From Ooceraea biroi (Eukaryota > Arthropoda > Insecta > Hymenoptera > Formicidae), in contig NC_039514.1 of assembly GCF_003672135.1 (NCBI RefSeq), positions 12,761,787-12,825,786 on the forward strand: a stretch of 64,000 nt of DNA. Direction: 5' to 3'. The position numbers were made by a program, and so were the translations under genes. Positions 1 to 12,090 of the stretch are shown piece after piece. Under the pieces are notes generated by a model that was not told the origin of the DNA, made no database searches, and saw nothing but the letters and a program-made list of their open reading frames with translations. Each line of letters starts with the position of its first letter. The stretch's first letter is position 1.

Positions 1-65
1 TACTTTACGGATATAAAACCAGAGCGAAGATACGTACCGAATTCATAGTAAATAACAATAACTAA

Positions 66-1294
66 GGCCCAGTTCCGCAACTTACTTTAACCGCCCATAC
101 AGCACGAAAACATTTCAGAAATATTTCAGAAGTATTTCATCTAACGGATGAAAGCATCTCATAAATATTGCAAAATGTTTCTGCAACAGTTATGAGACAA
201 CTCCGGAATAGCAAAATGTCCGCGACACCTGCATTCAAAACCTTATAGAAAGGTTGCTGAAAGGTATAGATCAATCTGCAACCTTTCTGAAATATTGCCG
301 AAAGATTATTAAAATAGCTGAAATCTTTTTGATATATTACTAAAGGTTAATTGAAATAATTTTGAAACTTTCCTATGATGTTGCACACAAATTACAAAGC
401 TCTTATTAAAATAAATTGAAAATACTTCAGAAATTATATTTAAATTTATTATACGAGTATTCAGAAGATTGCAAATACTAAAAAGTTATAATAAAAATTA
501 TATATAAAATGTATTTATTATTTTTATTGTACGTTTTTATTTAATATTTGCAATCTAATTAATATAATAAATATGATTTCTGAAATATGCTTAATGAAAA
601 AAATACATAATATATATAAGATGTATATAGATATGTATATATATCTATATATATAAGATATATAGATATACACATACATAGCTAAACCAAGTATTCACAA
701 AGTTTCTCTTTAAAAAGCGTGAATTGGCACATTGACAAAGAACCATTCTTATATTATATATTTTCCTTTTTCTTCCTCCAAATAGTTGATTAAAAGGAAA
801 GAATTATATAGATATATAATTCTCTGTTCAACCAACACTTATATTTGAAAGAAAAAAAGGATACGTGAAGATAATGCATTTTTTTGTCAACTGGTTAGCT
901 TCACTAAAGATCGAATACTTGGTCTAGGTATATATATATATATAATTTTACTTTTTACAATATTCACATTTTTTCAAATTTATTGCATGTGGTAGGTTTT
1001 AGAAACATTTCTGTTGCAACATTTCATATGACATATTGCGGAATCCTTTCAGAAATGTTGCATATGAAATGTGAAATCTTGAAATGATTTTAAAACCTTC
1101 CTGAAAGCTTTCTGTATTAATCGGTGCTGTATGGGCGGAGTTTAATGGAGAATTCACACATGTAAAATCTCTAGAAAACGAACTCTTCTGTTGGATTGAG
1201 TGTCATACATCGGGCATCGGACATAGTATGAATTCTTCATTAACGATCGTTAAACTCCGGTTAAAGTAAGTTCGCGAAGTTCTGGAACTGGGCC
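66..1294. mobile_element. PIF/Harbinger-like non-autonomous element
   Basis: The two ends are inverted repeats beginning GGCCCAGTTCC, with a TAA directly repeated just outside each end (63-65 and 1295-1297). A second inner pair of inverted repeats lies near 94-107 and 1122-1136. A 3-bp TAA/TTA duplication is characteristic of PIF/Harbinger elements. The interior is AT-rich, contains a short TATA microsatellite (about 600-670 and 930-945) and direct repeats of an 'atttcagaaat' type motif, and has no ORF of useful length, so the element is non-autonomous. Family assignment is inferred from the duplication length and end sequence only. Confidence 0.7.
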
Positions 1295-1297
1295 TAA

Positions 1298-1806
1298 ACA
1301 CGTAAATAATTTACTTATTCTTATACGCACAGTGGCACGACACTTGTCACCTTTCAACTGCAGGTTATTAACCTAAATTTTCTTATCCAATATAAGAGCG
1401 CCTCTTTTCTTTTGATATGGTAACAGATGCCGCGAATATAGAGGAGATTTTCCAAAACAAGAGCAGATAAGATTAAAAATGTGAAAGCGAAGGCAAATAT
1501 TTTCGGTGCAAACAGAGGCGCCCTTATCCATTAGGCTACCTCACCTGCATCCCTTACCGATATTTGCGGGGAAAACACATTAGGGCGTTGGTAATCAAGG
1601 TAAAATGCCTACACGAAGCATAACCATAGATTCAGTAAGCTGAATGTAACTTAACATAGTCTAATCTTCACAAATGCACATCTGCGGGCATACCATACTG
1701 TTTATTGTACGTGCGAAGGATCGTCCCCGCAATTTGATTTGAGCTAGACTATGGCATTCCATTGCAACCATCTTGAATTACGATCTCGAAAGCGAAAACA
1801 AAATTA
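1298..1806. other. Spacer with a tRNA-like A-box stretch
   Basis: No gene is visible. On the minus strand, 1528-1538 reads TAGCCTAATGG, a perfect match to the pol III A-box consensus TRGCNNARYGG. The surrounding 64 nt (1481-1544) can pair at its ends. No B box follows, so this is at best a decayed tRNA or SINE fragment. Confidence 0.3.
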
Positions 1807-3068
1807 TTAGGAGTGTGATTTAGTTTTGAGGGTTTTGCAACGGATGGCTGTAGTGTCAGTTTGTTCCAATAGCTGTTTCCGATAACTGTTGTTTCTTACA
1901 GTGTTGACATTATCCATGACATTTAGTAGCATTATAGCAATAGATGCAATAACAGTCGTGTTTATATCATCGTAAAAATGCAACTTCCGAAACAGCATTT
2001 TCGACATGCGTTGCTTTTGTTTTTTAATCAAAAGAAAACTGCGGCTGACGGTTATAGAATTCTTGTGGAAACTTATGGTGATTCTACCCCATCAATTAAG
2101 ACGTGTGAATACTGGTTTAGACGCTTTAAAAGTGGTCATACTGATGTGAAGGACGAAGAACGCTCGGGACAACCAAGAAAGCTTGAAAATGCAGATTTGC
2201 AAGCATTATTGCACGAAAATCCAGCACAATCCACTTCAGAACTTGCCAGAGCATTAAATGTTGATCGTACAACAGTTACGAAACATTTACATGAAATGGG
2301 AAAAATTCAGAAAGAAGGGAAATGGGTTCGACATGAATTATCGGAAAGTGCCATCGCGAACCGGTTGAACATTTGCATTTCGTTGATCGCCAGGCAAAAA
2401 AAGAAGTCTTTTGTCTCGGATTGTTACTGGGGATGAAAAGTGGATCTATTTTGATAATCCGAAACGCAGAAAATCATGGGTGGATCCAGGCGAACCATCA
2501 ACATCCACTCGGAGACACAATATTGACGGTTCAAAAGTAATGCTCTGTATTTGGTGGGATAGTGTACTATGAGCTGTTAAATCCGCATGAGACTGTCACG
2601 GCTGATCGTTATCGACACCAATTGTACAAGTTGAAGCAAGCATTGGACCAAAAACGACCAGCAATTGCGAGTAAACGACGGAAAGTGATTCTTCTTCGTG
2701 ACAACGCTCGACCTCACGTTGCGTTATCAGTGAAACAAACACTATTAGAGCTCGAATGGGAAGTCTTACCGCACCCCGCGTATTCTCCGAACATTGCTCC
2801 ATGCGATTATTATTTGTTCCGGTCGATGCAACACGCTTTAGAGGATACACATTTTCATAATTTCGAAGAAGTGCGAAAATTCGTCGACGAATGGATCAAC
2901 TCAAAGAAGAGTGATTTTATCGTGGTGGAATCCATCTCTTGCCAGAAAGATGGGAAAAAGTTATAGAAAAGGAAGGAAAATATTTTGATTAAGGTATTCA
3001 TTCATTATCATATTTAAATACATGCGTTTTTGAGCAAAAAAACCCTCAAAACTAAATCACACCCCTAA
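1807..3068 (+). mobile_element. Decayed mariner element
   Basis: The left end reads TTAGGAGTGTGATTTAG and the right end is its near-perfect inverted copy (CTAAATCACACCCCTAA). Both are in a TA-rich context compatible with a TA duplication. The element is about 1.26 kb, the usual size for a mariner, and encloses a broken transposase reading frame on the plus strand. Confidence 0.9.
1978..2966 (+). pseudogene. Mariner transposase, frameshifted
   Basis: The frame opens at 1978 (MQLPKQHFRHALLL) with the two helix-turn-helix regions expected of a mariner transposase: YRILVETYGDSTPSIKTCEY followed by ELARALNVDRTTVTKHLHEM. It breaks near 2400, where TGDEKWI (first catalytic Asp) lies in another frame, and breaks again near 2560 before YYELLNPHETVTADRY. 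The second catalytic Asp is in DNARPHVAL and the third in YSPNIAPCDYYLF, with 34 residues between them, which is the D,D34D signature of mariners. The usual His before DNARPH is Arg here. With at least two frameshifts the product cannot be functional. Confidence 0.9.
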
Positions 3069-4037
3069 TATATGAATTCTTTTAGGATTTTGAAACTTTC
3101 GGTATTCGTATCGTGTTAACGCAAACCATCGAAAATTTATTAGTTTTTATTCGCTGTGAGGTTAATTATATATAAATCCTTTTAGGATTATATAATTATA
3201 TTAATATTAACGCAAACATTAGTATTAACATTGAGAATATACTAATTTTTTATTCGCTCCGTGGGATTCAATTTGAATGTGATTACCCGGAGAAAATCGA
3301 AAAAGGATACAGGCGTGCGCGCGGCGCGCATGAGAGGCATAATTCGCGAAGGAACACGCCCGTATGGTACAATTAGCCACGCGGGCGAGCTGTTATTATT
3401 ATTATTATCATCGTTATGCATGCAGCGCATTATCGCCGCCGAAACGATTTTCGTCGCGCGCCGGCGAAATCAACAATGGTTGTTGATCCGCTGGGACCTG
3501 CTTTCAGTAGAAGGCTAGAGACAGGTGTGGCACTTGCCTAGATTTACGTGAGCCCGAGTGCTCACAGCCGCGTGACACGCGACACACTTTTCGCAGCCGC
3601 GGTGCCTTGGACTCCTTCCCTCGTGAAACTGCACTGAGAAAAATGATTTGATTGTATCAACAAGACGTATCTGATAGAATGCATTTTGGTTAAACTAACC
3701 AAGAATTTCTAGTTATCACGATAGGACTGGATATTTTATAACTAGAACGTTTGATAGACTGTATTGTAAGAATTTGGTTAGTATTTTCCAGTTGGATCTA
3801 TAAAACTTCTCGTTATATTACGCTAGACATAAGAACAAACGAAGATGCAATCAGAATTCTGGTTAATCGCAGGGCACTCCAGCAGCATTCTATTGTTTCG
3901 TGTCGTGCGTGTTGATCGGCACGGACGGCACGTTTTCCTCCTGTAGTGAAATGAAATTAGTTAGTGGAATGGCTGTGAAGTGGCTGGTGAAGTGATGGCG
4001 GATGAAAAAACGTGTTCTCTTCTTATATTTTTTTATA
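3069..4037. other. Intergenic spacer
   Basis: About 970 bp without a supportable gene. A GC-richer patch at 3300-3600 gives short overlapping ORFs on both strands with no recognisable domain. Confidence 0.6.
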
Positions 4038-4313
4038 AGGGTGTCCCGTAATAATCGCCTAACCTCTCGTATGCCAATAGAGCAGATCGAGATGAAGAGA
4101 AAAGTCCCATACCATTTTGCGATATTCGCAATAATAATCCTATACCTCGAGCGGCTCGGCACTCGCCTCCGCGCGCTCTGGATTCGCTTGACTTTAATAT
4201 GCAATATTTCGATTATTATTGCGAATATCGCAAAATGATATGGGACTTTTCTGTTCATCTCGATCTGCTCTATTGGCATGCGAGAGGTTAGGCGATTATT
4301 ACGGGACATCCTG
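4038..4313. mobile_element. Foldback MITE with GGGTGTCCCG ends
   Basis: Two arms of roughly 105 bp are inverted copies of each other. The left arm starts at the gggtgtcccg sequence and the right arm ends in cgggacatcctg, both next to TA. The arms share the block around 'gccaatagagcagatcgaga'. The short unique centre (about 4145-4200) has no coding potential. The ends resemble those of the elements at 7017, 10332, 26989 and 57427. Confidence 0.85.
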
Positions 4314-4900
4314 TATAAATATCAACATGATATTTCATTTACAGCAATCCAAGAAAACTCACGGTAATGAAACAGAAAAACGTTTCTTTTCACTAAACAG
4401 TCATGTTAACTTAACTAAATACATTTAGTATTATTATCAAGAAAATCTGGTAAATTTAACAGGAAGGAATTAATCATGCTCATCTGGTAATTCCTAAAGG
4501 AATTCTGATTCGTCCATTTTCCAACAGACAAACTGGTCGAACCTACCAGATTTCTAATTAATGCAACCAGATTGTTTTCAGTGTGATGAATTAGTTTCGG
4601 TGCACACTTGCTTTACGTAACGCAAGTCGTGCGCGGGCGTCTGTGTGTGTACAGCATACGGAGTATAGAACGCCAACGGAACAGCATGAAATACCGTCGC
4701 GATCGCCGATAACGGTGGCTGCAATTCTCCGTGTCACGCGCCCGTGGAGCGTCCGATAGGATCGCCCTGTGCGCCCTCGGGCGCGAGGAGCCCGGACAAA
4801 AGCCCTTATCGCGCCGTTGCAACTTTGCACTTTCCGGCACCACCCGCGGTGCATTCTCGACGTGTTTCACGGCTGCATCCACGCATGAACGATGATACTG
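4314..4900. other. Intergenic spacer
   Basis: No gene supported. A GC-rich block at 4600-4880 opens two overlapping minus-strand frames that show no known domain. Confidence 0.5.
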
Positions 4901-6605
4901 TAAGAGGCGAAAAATAACTAGGAGACTGCCTTAGATTTGAACTCGAACTCTCCGGGATCCCTGGTTCACACGCCTAGGTCTTAGGCTGTACGGCCAATAC
5001 TCCTACTGTTGTGATCAATTTGTTTTAATTCCGATCCTCTATACGACCTGTCAGTCTCGACTATCTTTCCAGATCTTACAGCTCGGCCAGCCTGACATTA
5101 CATTCGTCCCCGAATGTCTCCAAATCGTCGGTTCACTCCACTTGAGTCCCTCCCAACCTCCATTTTTGGTTCACTCTTCTGAGTCCCTCCCAACCTCCAT
5201 GTTGGTTCACTCCTCTGAGTCCTTCCCAATCTCCATGTTGGTTCACTCCTCTGAGTCCTTCCCAATCTCCATGTTGGTTCACTCCTCTGAGTCCGTCCCG
5301 ACCTCCATGTTCAGGCTTCACTACCGGCCAGCTGCTTCTCAACTCTCTCCTCTCCGAGGGATAGTGGATGAATCTCAACTGTCTTCGAGGGGTAGCGGAT
5401 TTTATCCCACTTCTGAATTGTAAGAGGCGAAAAATAACTAGGAGACTGTCTTAGATTTGAACTCGAACTCTCCGGGATCCCTGGTTCACACGCCTAGGTC
5501 TTAGGCTGTACGGCCAATACTCCTACTGTTGTGATCAATTTGTTTTAATTCCGATCCTCTATACGACCTGTCAGTCTCGACTATCTTTCCAGATCTTACA
5601 GCTCGGCCAGCCTGACATTACATTCGTCCCCGAATGTCTCCAAATCGTCGGTTCACTCCACTTGAGTCCCTCCCAACCTCCATTTTTGGTTCACTTTTCT
5701 GAGTCCCTCCAAACCTCCATGTTGGTTCACTCCTCTGAGTCCTTCCCAATCTCCATGTTGGTTCACTCCTCTGAGTCCGTCCCGACCTCCATGTTCAGGC
5801 TTCACTACCGGCCAGCTGCTTCTCAACTCTCTCCTCTCCGAGGGATAGTGGATGAATCTCAACTGTCTTCGAGGGGTAGCGGATTTTATCCCACTTCTGA
5901 ATTGTAAGAGGCGAAAAATAACTAGGAGACTGTCTTAGATTTGAACTCGAACTCTCCGGGATCCCTGGTTCACACGCCTAGGTCTTAGGCTGTACGGCCA
6001 ATACTCATACTGTTGTGATCAATTTGTTTTAATTCCGATCCTCTATACGACCTGTCAGTCTCGACTATCTTTCCAGATCTTACAGCTCGGCCAGCCTGAC
6101 ATTACATTCGTCCCCGAATGTCTCCAAATCGTCGGTTCACTCCACTTGAGTCCCTCCCAACATCCATTTTTGGTTCACTTTTCTGAGTCCCTCCCAACCT
6201 CCATTTTTAGTTCACTCTTCTGAGTCCCTCCCAATCTCCATGTTGGTTCACTCCTCTGAGTCCTTCCCAATCTCCATGTTGGTTCACTCCTCTGAGTCCG
6301 TCCCGACCTCCATGTTCAGGCTTCACTACCGGCCAGCTGCTTCTCAACTCTCTCCTCTCCGAGGGATAGTGGATGAATCTCAACTGTTTTCGAGGGGTAG
6401 CGGATTTTATCCCACTTCTGAATTGTAAGAGGCGAAAAATAACTAGGAGACTGCCTTAGATTTGAACTCGAATTCTCCGGGATCCCTGGTTCACACGCCT
6501 AGGTCTTAGGCTGTACAGCCAATACTCCTACTGTTGTGATCAATTTGTTTCAATTCCGATCCTCTATACGACCTGTCAGTCTCGACTATCTTTCCAGATC
6601 TTACA
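4901..6605. repeat. Four-copy ~520 bp tandem repeat with internal minisatellite
   Basis: The sequence taagaggcgaaaaataacta recurs at 4901, 5421, 5905 and 6426, giving units of 520, 484 and 521 bp and a truncated fourth copy ending near 6605. Each full unit has an upstream part that is nearly identical between copies and a downstream block of ~36 bp subrepeats built on 'ggttcactcctctgagtcc'. The number of subrepeats differs between units and explains the length differences. On the minus strand each unit carries GTTCAAATC, a full match to the pol III B-box consensus, about 50 bp after a weaker A-box-like stretch. The unit may therefore derive from a tRNA-type SINE. ORFs here are by-products of the repeat. 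Confidence 0.9.
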
Positions 6606-7016
6606 ATACCTACCGTCACTTGAATGACACGCGACGCACTACCACGACTCGTCCCTTCGCATTCACGCACTCGACACGGGCACGTAGCAAAAATTCGCGC
6701 GGCAGCCTAAAAGTATCTCCGCTTGCATTATATACGTCCATATCGAGCTATCAGTGGCCTGGTCGATGTAATTTTACGATACGATTCTTCTCGCGTCCGA
6801 CATTGTAATCCAATATGGCTACGAGAAGGCCGAGAGCCTGAAATATTGTCGAACTGTCTCGGGCACGGCATGTGCAGCGAGATGTGATCGCAGAGATTCG
6901 CCTGCGTTCGTTTCGGATGGTGGACGTTTGTGAGCGAACGGGAAGAAAAAAGGAAACGAAGAGAAAGAAAAGGAAAATTATAAACTTCTAAGCTAAAGAA
7001 TTTGTGGTAATATATA
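6606..7016. other. Intergenic spacer
   Basis: About 410 bp without a recognisable gene or repeat. Confidence 0.5.
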
Positions 7017-8531
7017 CAGGGTGTCCCATGGGAAGTTGCTGAAACTAATCAGCTGTCATTTTTAAACGTATGCAGTTATTGAAAAAACAAAAATTGCGTT
7101 GGAAAGAGGAAAGTCTGCAGTTTTTAATGGGTATAAATAAAATTTAGAAAAATGTTTGTATATCAGTTTATTTTATTAATGAAAAATATGCTAATAATCA
7201 AGTAAGCTAATGATAAATATTTTCAAAGTGTGCACCATCTGAATTTGTACAAAAATCAATTCTTTTACGAAAACTTGTGAAAACTTTTTCTAACATGTTG
7301 TCTTTAATGTTGCTGACGACCTTTTTAATAGCTACTACTAAATCTGACACTGTTTCTGGATTTCCGGCATAACAATGGTCCTTAATGTATCCCCAAAGAA
7401 AGAAGTCACATGGATTTAAATCCGGCGAGTACGGTGGCCATTCTAGCCCCCCCCTGGGCAAATTTGGGATATCCCAGACCGATGACTCGATTGCCATAAA
7501 CTTTATGGATTGTTTCGAAGACCTCCTGGGTTCGATGTGGTGTCGCTCCATCCTGCATGAAGTGAAATCCTCTGACCAGGCCTCTTTTTTTGCATGAGGG
7601 AAGAATTGTGTTTCAAGAAGCTGCTTGTAACTTTCACCAGTGACTGTTGATTCGAAGAATTGCAGATAAATTCCTTTTACCGAGATCGCAGCCCATGCTA
7701 TTATTTTTTGTGGATGTAAAGGTTTAGCCAGGGAAACCTTGGGATTTTCCGACCCCCACAATCTATAATTGTGTTTATTAACAACCATTTAGCCAGAAAT
7801 GTACTTCGTCCGTGTAAATTATCAATTTTGCATCAAGTTCTCCATCTTCAAACATTCCATTTATCGTCTTACAGAATTCCACACGTTTCGTCATAGCGCG
7901 TTTGGGTAGCAATTGATGCGATGTTATTTTATAGGGATGCATTTTCAGGAAATGTTTTAAAATCCTGTGTAACGTTGTTTTGGATATTTCAAGAGCTTGG
8001 GCAGCTTTCCGAATGGAAGAATTTGGATTCTCTTCAAAATACTTCTTAATATCTTCAATGTTTTCTTCTGCAGCTACAGACACAGAAGGACCTGGCAGAT
8101 CATGTCTACGGTCTTGGATAGTTCCATACTGCATAAAATTATCGATGATTCTGATAAAAATAACACAAAACATTATTTTAATGAAGATTTATTGCCAAAA
8201 AATGGAGTGACGTAACGCATACGTTTAAAGAAATAATAAATTCTAACCTTTTCAGCGTGTTTTCGCTCTTAACTTTATGTTCCGTATTTAGTACGAAACC
8301 CCCTGTAAGCATTGCTATAAACTTTTCCTCTGGAAAAGAAGCACTCGACAAGATAAATCTTTTCTTCCGTCGTCAGATTACTCATTTTGACGCGCACGGA
8401 CTTGCATCTACCACAACCAGAATAAAACTGCGGACACTCAGATGAACGACCGTTAACCGTAAGACCCTTTCTGAAGTCATGGAGGGGAGAACCAATCGTT
8501 TACTTTCAGCAACTTCCCATGGGACACCCTG
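7017..8531 (-). mobile_element. Mariner-like element with CAGGGTGTCCCATGGG ends
   Basis: The ends are inverted copies (cagggtgtcccatgggaagt at the left, its complement at the right), each flanked by TA (7015-7016 and 8532-8533). This is the TA duplication of the Tc1/mariner superfamily. The 1515 bp element encloses a minus-strand transposase frame that is broken. Confidence 0.92.
7207..8173 (-). pseudogene. Tc1/mariner-superfamily transposase, frameshifted
   Basis: Reading on the minus strand from 8173, an N-terminal helix-turn-helix (SSIRKAAQALEISKTTLHRI) leads to YTDEVHFWLNG, which holds the first catalytic Asp. The frame continues after about 7780 with NYRLWGSENP and the C-terminal block PPYSPDLNPCDFFLWGYIKD, which holds the third. 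The second Asp motif, FMQDGATPHRT, is present at about 7540-7570 but in a different frame. It is rejoined near a run of Gs at 7449-7456. In my reconstruction about 47 residues separate the second and third Asp, longer than the 34 of classical mariners. At least two frameshifts make it inactive. Confidence 0.85.
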
Positions 8532-10331
8532 TATGTACACAAGATCGGTGTAACGCGTGATCATATTGTATTTTGCTATAAGAGGCGATTATATAATTAT
8601 ACATTAATGTACAATAGCATACAGCGCGAAGCCGCAACACGTAAATCGTGCTCCTCGGCTCACTCTCCCCTAAACGCCCATCTCGGCATTTGTTATTGCT
8701 AGCTAACGGTATAATAGCGACGCGATCATCCAGTTGCATATAATACACAGCGGAGGAGCTATCATGGAATTTACGCTTACTATTCCGAGCGGAAATTTTC
8801 GAGTGCTCGAGCTCTTTACGAGACCCTTTCGAAATCGATCCGCCACCATCGCGCGATAACGTACAAATGGTACCGGTTTGTCCCGACCGCCCGCCTCCGT
8901 AGATCGCGTCCCGATCGTAATCGACTTTCCCGCACCTTCGAACGGCGTTTCAAGAACTTTCCCATCGTTTTGCATACCATTCGCACGTCCGTAAAAGGAC
9001 GCTCGACGAGGGAGAGGGTCGTTCCTTCCTTCCCTTTGTGGTTTCGACAATGATTCCATAATAGCTATTCAGAAATCGATCTAGGTACATCGGCGCATGC
9101 TCGACCGTGCATAATTTCCATATCTCCTTCCTTAGTTTGCAATTTTTCTCAAGAAAATTCGAATCAGCGTAATTTGTCCGTCGAAGAAAAAAATATCACG
9201 TAACTGTAAAATTCGACTAAAGCTTAGGGAGAAGAGAATCGGTTGACGCGAAATTATAGTAGATAATTTGAATTATGGCGCGATGATTTTCAATCAATTG
9301 GCCGCAATGCAATTTTGTGCAGTGATTTTTCACGGCGCCAGAATTTAAATTTTCTATTTGAACATCTGTACAGTTTCCTCGCATTATCTATTAAATGTTA
9401 GTCGGAGCATCTCTCCTTAAAAACGGCGATATGTGCTTCTCGCGTAGCAGGCTTACGCTTATTCTTCACACTTTACGCTACGAAAATAATGCCTCAGATA
9501 GAATGTCAGATTTCGTGAATAAAGCGTGACTTATTCTATTTTGTCTCCTATTTATTTCTATCATCTTTTTTATTGTCTGAAATGTGTGACGCGACGTAAC
9601 GGAGGATCGAGGGGCAGCCTTGTGAGCCGCGTAAATCACATATAACTGGCGCAAATGTATTGTGAGCGAGAAATCTAATAGGCACAGTAGCCATGCGCTG
9701 ATAATAGACATCCAATTCGTTGACCGAGTGTGGAAATATCGCAGCGGCGAAACATGGAGTCGAACGAATCGCCTCGGCAAGAGCAAAAGGAAGGAAAAAG
9801 AAAAAGAAAAAAAACAAATGTAAAAATAATCGACGATCGACATTGGTGTTTAAGTACATCCAACGCTGCGTGTACGCGCATCCACGTATCTGTACGCATC
9901 TATAATCGGCGGAACTCTTTACACAATATCATACGCAATCGTCATCAATCCTCGTTACTATATCGCGCGCCTAGACTGCGTCAGCGCGTGCCAATAACAA
10001 AACTATCGTGTAACGTGGAGAGATAAAGTGCTATCTGCATCTCTCGCGTCTCCTCTCGCTTTAACCGGGTCGCGCGTTTCCTATGATACATGCATTTACG
10101 TATTTACAATATTACCTATCGTTACGCTAATATAGTTGTCTCACGGTTCACGCGTATCGTTTAATGCGATTCGCACTCCTAACTTGGCAGTGGAATCGCT
10201 TTATCTATTACGCACCGTGAAGAAGCTACGATTGCATCTCCGCAGAAATATTATGCGTTACTAATAACAGTGGAAGTGAACGCGCGAGCAAAACGGAGAC
10301 GGATCAATAAATTAGTAACATAAGTAATATA
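8532..10331. other. Intergenic region, no gene recognised
   Basis: About 1.8 kb. The longest open frames (minus strand 8703-9059 and 9478-9843) have no recognisable domain and no convincing splice partners. A purine-rich run lies at 9778-9825. I see nothing else that I can support. Confidence 0.5.
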
Positions 10332-10762
10332 CAGGGTGTCCCAGACCTACCGTATCGCCGGTTAATGGTAGATTGCTGAGGTGATTCTGAGACGAATGTT
10401 CCTCTTGCAAAGTGTCGAGGGTGGCGTAGTTTCGGCGCTACGAAGGGTGTAGTTATCCTATCCTTGTGTAGAATTTTCCCGCGTTCAGTGACGGTGGGTC
10501 GAAGGGGTCCCGCGCATCGCGCACGCTTCAATTTGGTCTTAATTTTCCGCGGCTGTTCAAATTGAAGCGTGCGCGATGCGCGGGACCCCTTCGACCCACC
10601 GTCATTGAACGCGGGAAAATTCTACACAAGGATAGGATAACTACAACCCTTCGTAGCGCCGAAACTACGCCACCCTCGACATTTTGCAAGAGGAACATTC
10701 GTCTCAGAATCACCTCAGCAATCTACCATTAACCGGCGATACGGTAGGTCTGGGACACCCTG
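10332..10762. mobile_element. Long-arm foldback element with CAGGGTGTCCCAGACC ends
   Basis: The element is flanked by TA on both sides (10330-10331 and 10763-10764). It is almost entirely two inverted arms of about 204 bp (10332-10535 and 10560-10762) separated by only ~25 bp. The arms are GC-rich and nearly identical over their whole length. There is no transposase. It is a non-autonomous element of the same terminal-motif group as the one at 7017. Confidence 0.92.
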
Positions 10763-12090
10763 TATAATTGCGCTATCAATATCCGCCGTACATCGTCCAG
10801 CGACGCGCAAATTACGCAGCCATGATCGCAAATATAATAGTATCCGTATTCTGCAATGATTTTCATAATTATCGTTCGATTATCGTTCAACGTGCGGTAG
10901 TCTTTAAACAATCTGATACGTAAGTCAGTTACAGGATACCTCAAAATTTTTATAGTTGAAAAGAAACCACTGTATATGTATAATACCACATTATTAGGAT
11001 TTTTTAGGATTTTGAACAAAAGTTTCTTTTTTCAAAATCGGATAATTGTATGAAAAAATATTATCGTGTTTTTCACGCTTCTTCGTAATTTCGTACATCT
11101 GTATCTGACATCTTCTCTGCGATCACATCTGCGTCACTGACCCGTATTGCACACGGTCTAATATCTAATATTGCCACTAAATTAACATGTGCATGTAATA
11201 GGTGTGCTTTGTCAAACCTAACTTACTTATGCGAAGTTTGTACGATATCGGTAACGGTTAAAATCTCTCGAAACAAATCTACATTACTTTATCGGTCAAG
11301 AACATAATGATAGCAGGAATTAGACAACAAGGAGAGAAGGAAAAAAAAAGGTAAAAGGTAATTATGAAGAAATGATGATGAAATTCTATACATTAGCTAC
11401 TTTTTCACACGTAAGCTTATAAAAATGCATTATATAATGCGAGCCGTATTTACACAGCCACGTTGTGATCGATTCGGTAGTTAAAATATCTCCGTTGCGC
11501 AAAGATCTTGACGGAGTGTAAGCTTTAGTCTGAAGCAGATATTGCATGGCACAATAGTTGAGATTGCTTGACCATACGGACCGTCAGTATTCGTCAAACT
11601 TGTCATTCTCTCCTTCTTTTTCTCAGCCACTCTCGCGTACGAACTCGCATTAACTTTTTTTATCACAATGCACGTACATACGCTTTATTATGCTTTAAGG
11701 TTTATGCATCGGGACATCAAAGTATTTCCGATACCTTTCTCGCGCGTAAAAATCACATCGAGATGCACAACAGGTGATACCTCCAGACCGTCCTTGATCA
11801 TCTCGGAATACTTTGGTTGGTCCGTTCACAGTATTCAGTTTTATCACAAAAACTATAGCTATCCTCTTTCTATCCGTTGCACGAAATAATAGGCAAGATC
11901 GTCTAAGAAACAGCGAAAAAAGGAGGGACTATTCTCTAATCGTTGTGGAACTAGTTTACGGTCCTCTCACGATGGAGGCAGCAATGATTCTAATTTCGTC
12001 GACGATATATCGCAATATGCAAACGAACGTAAAGTGCCTATAAATTTACAAAATTTTGCAAAGATTTTACATAAACTCCATCTCTAGTAG
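10763..12090. other. Intergenic region downstream of raptor
   Basis: About 1.3 kb of AT-rich sequence. The part nearest 12090 should contain the raptor 3' untranslated region. No other gene or repeat is evident. Confidence 0.5.

Noticed and set aside
3261..3518. 85-codon plus-strand ORF downstream of the first mariner
   Set aside because: It overlaps an opposing ORF of similar length, has simple-sequence runs and no known domain.
4901..6605. Apparent CRISPR-like or protein-repeat pattern in the ~36-bp subrepeats
   Set aside because: This is a eukaryotic minisatellite: subrepeats are directly adjacent, with no unique spacers, inside a larger tandem unit.
8703..9059. 118-codon minus-strand ORF
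   Set aside because: No domain, no splice context, low-complexity composition in a GC-rich patch.
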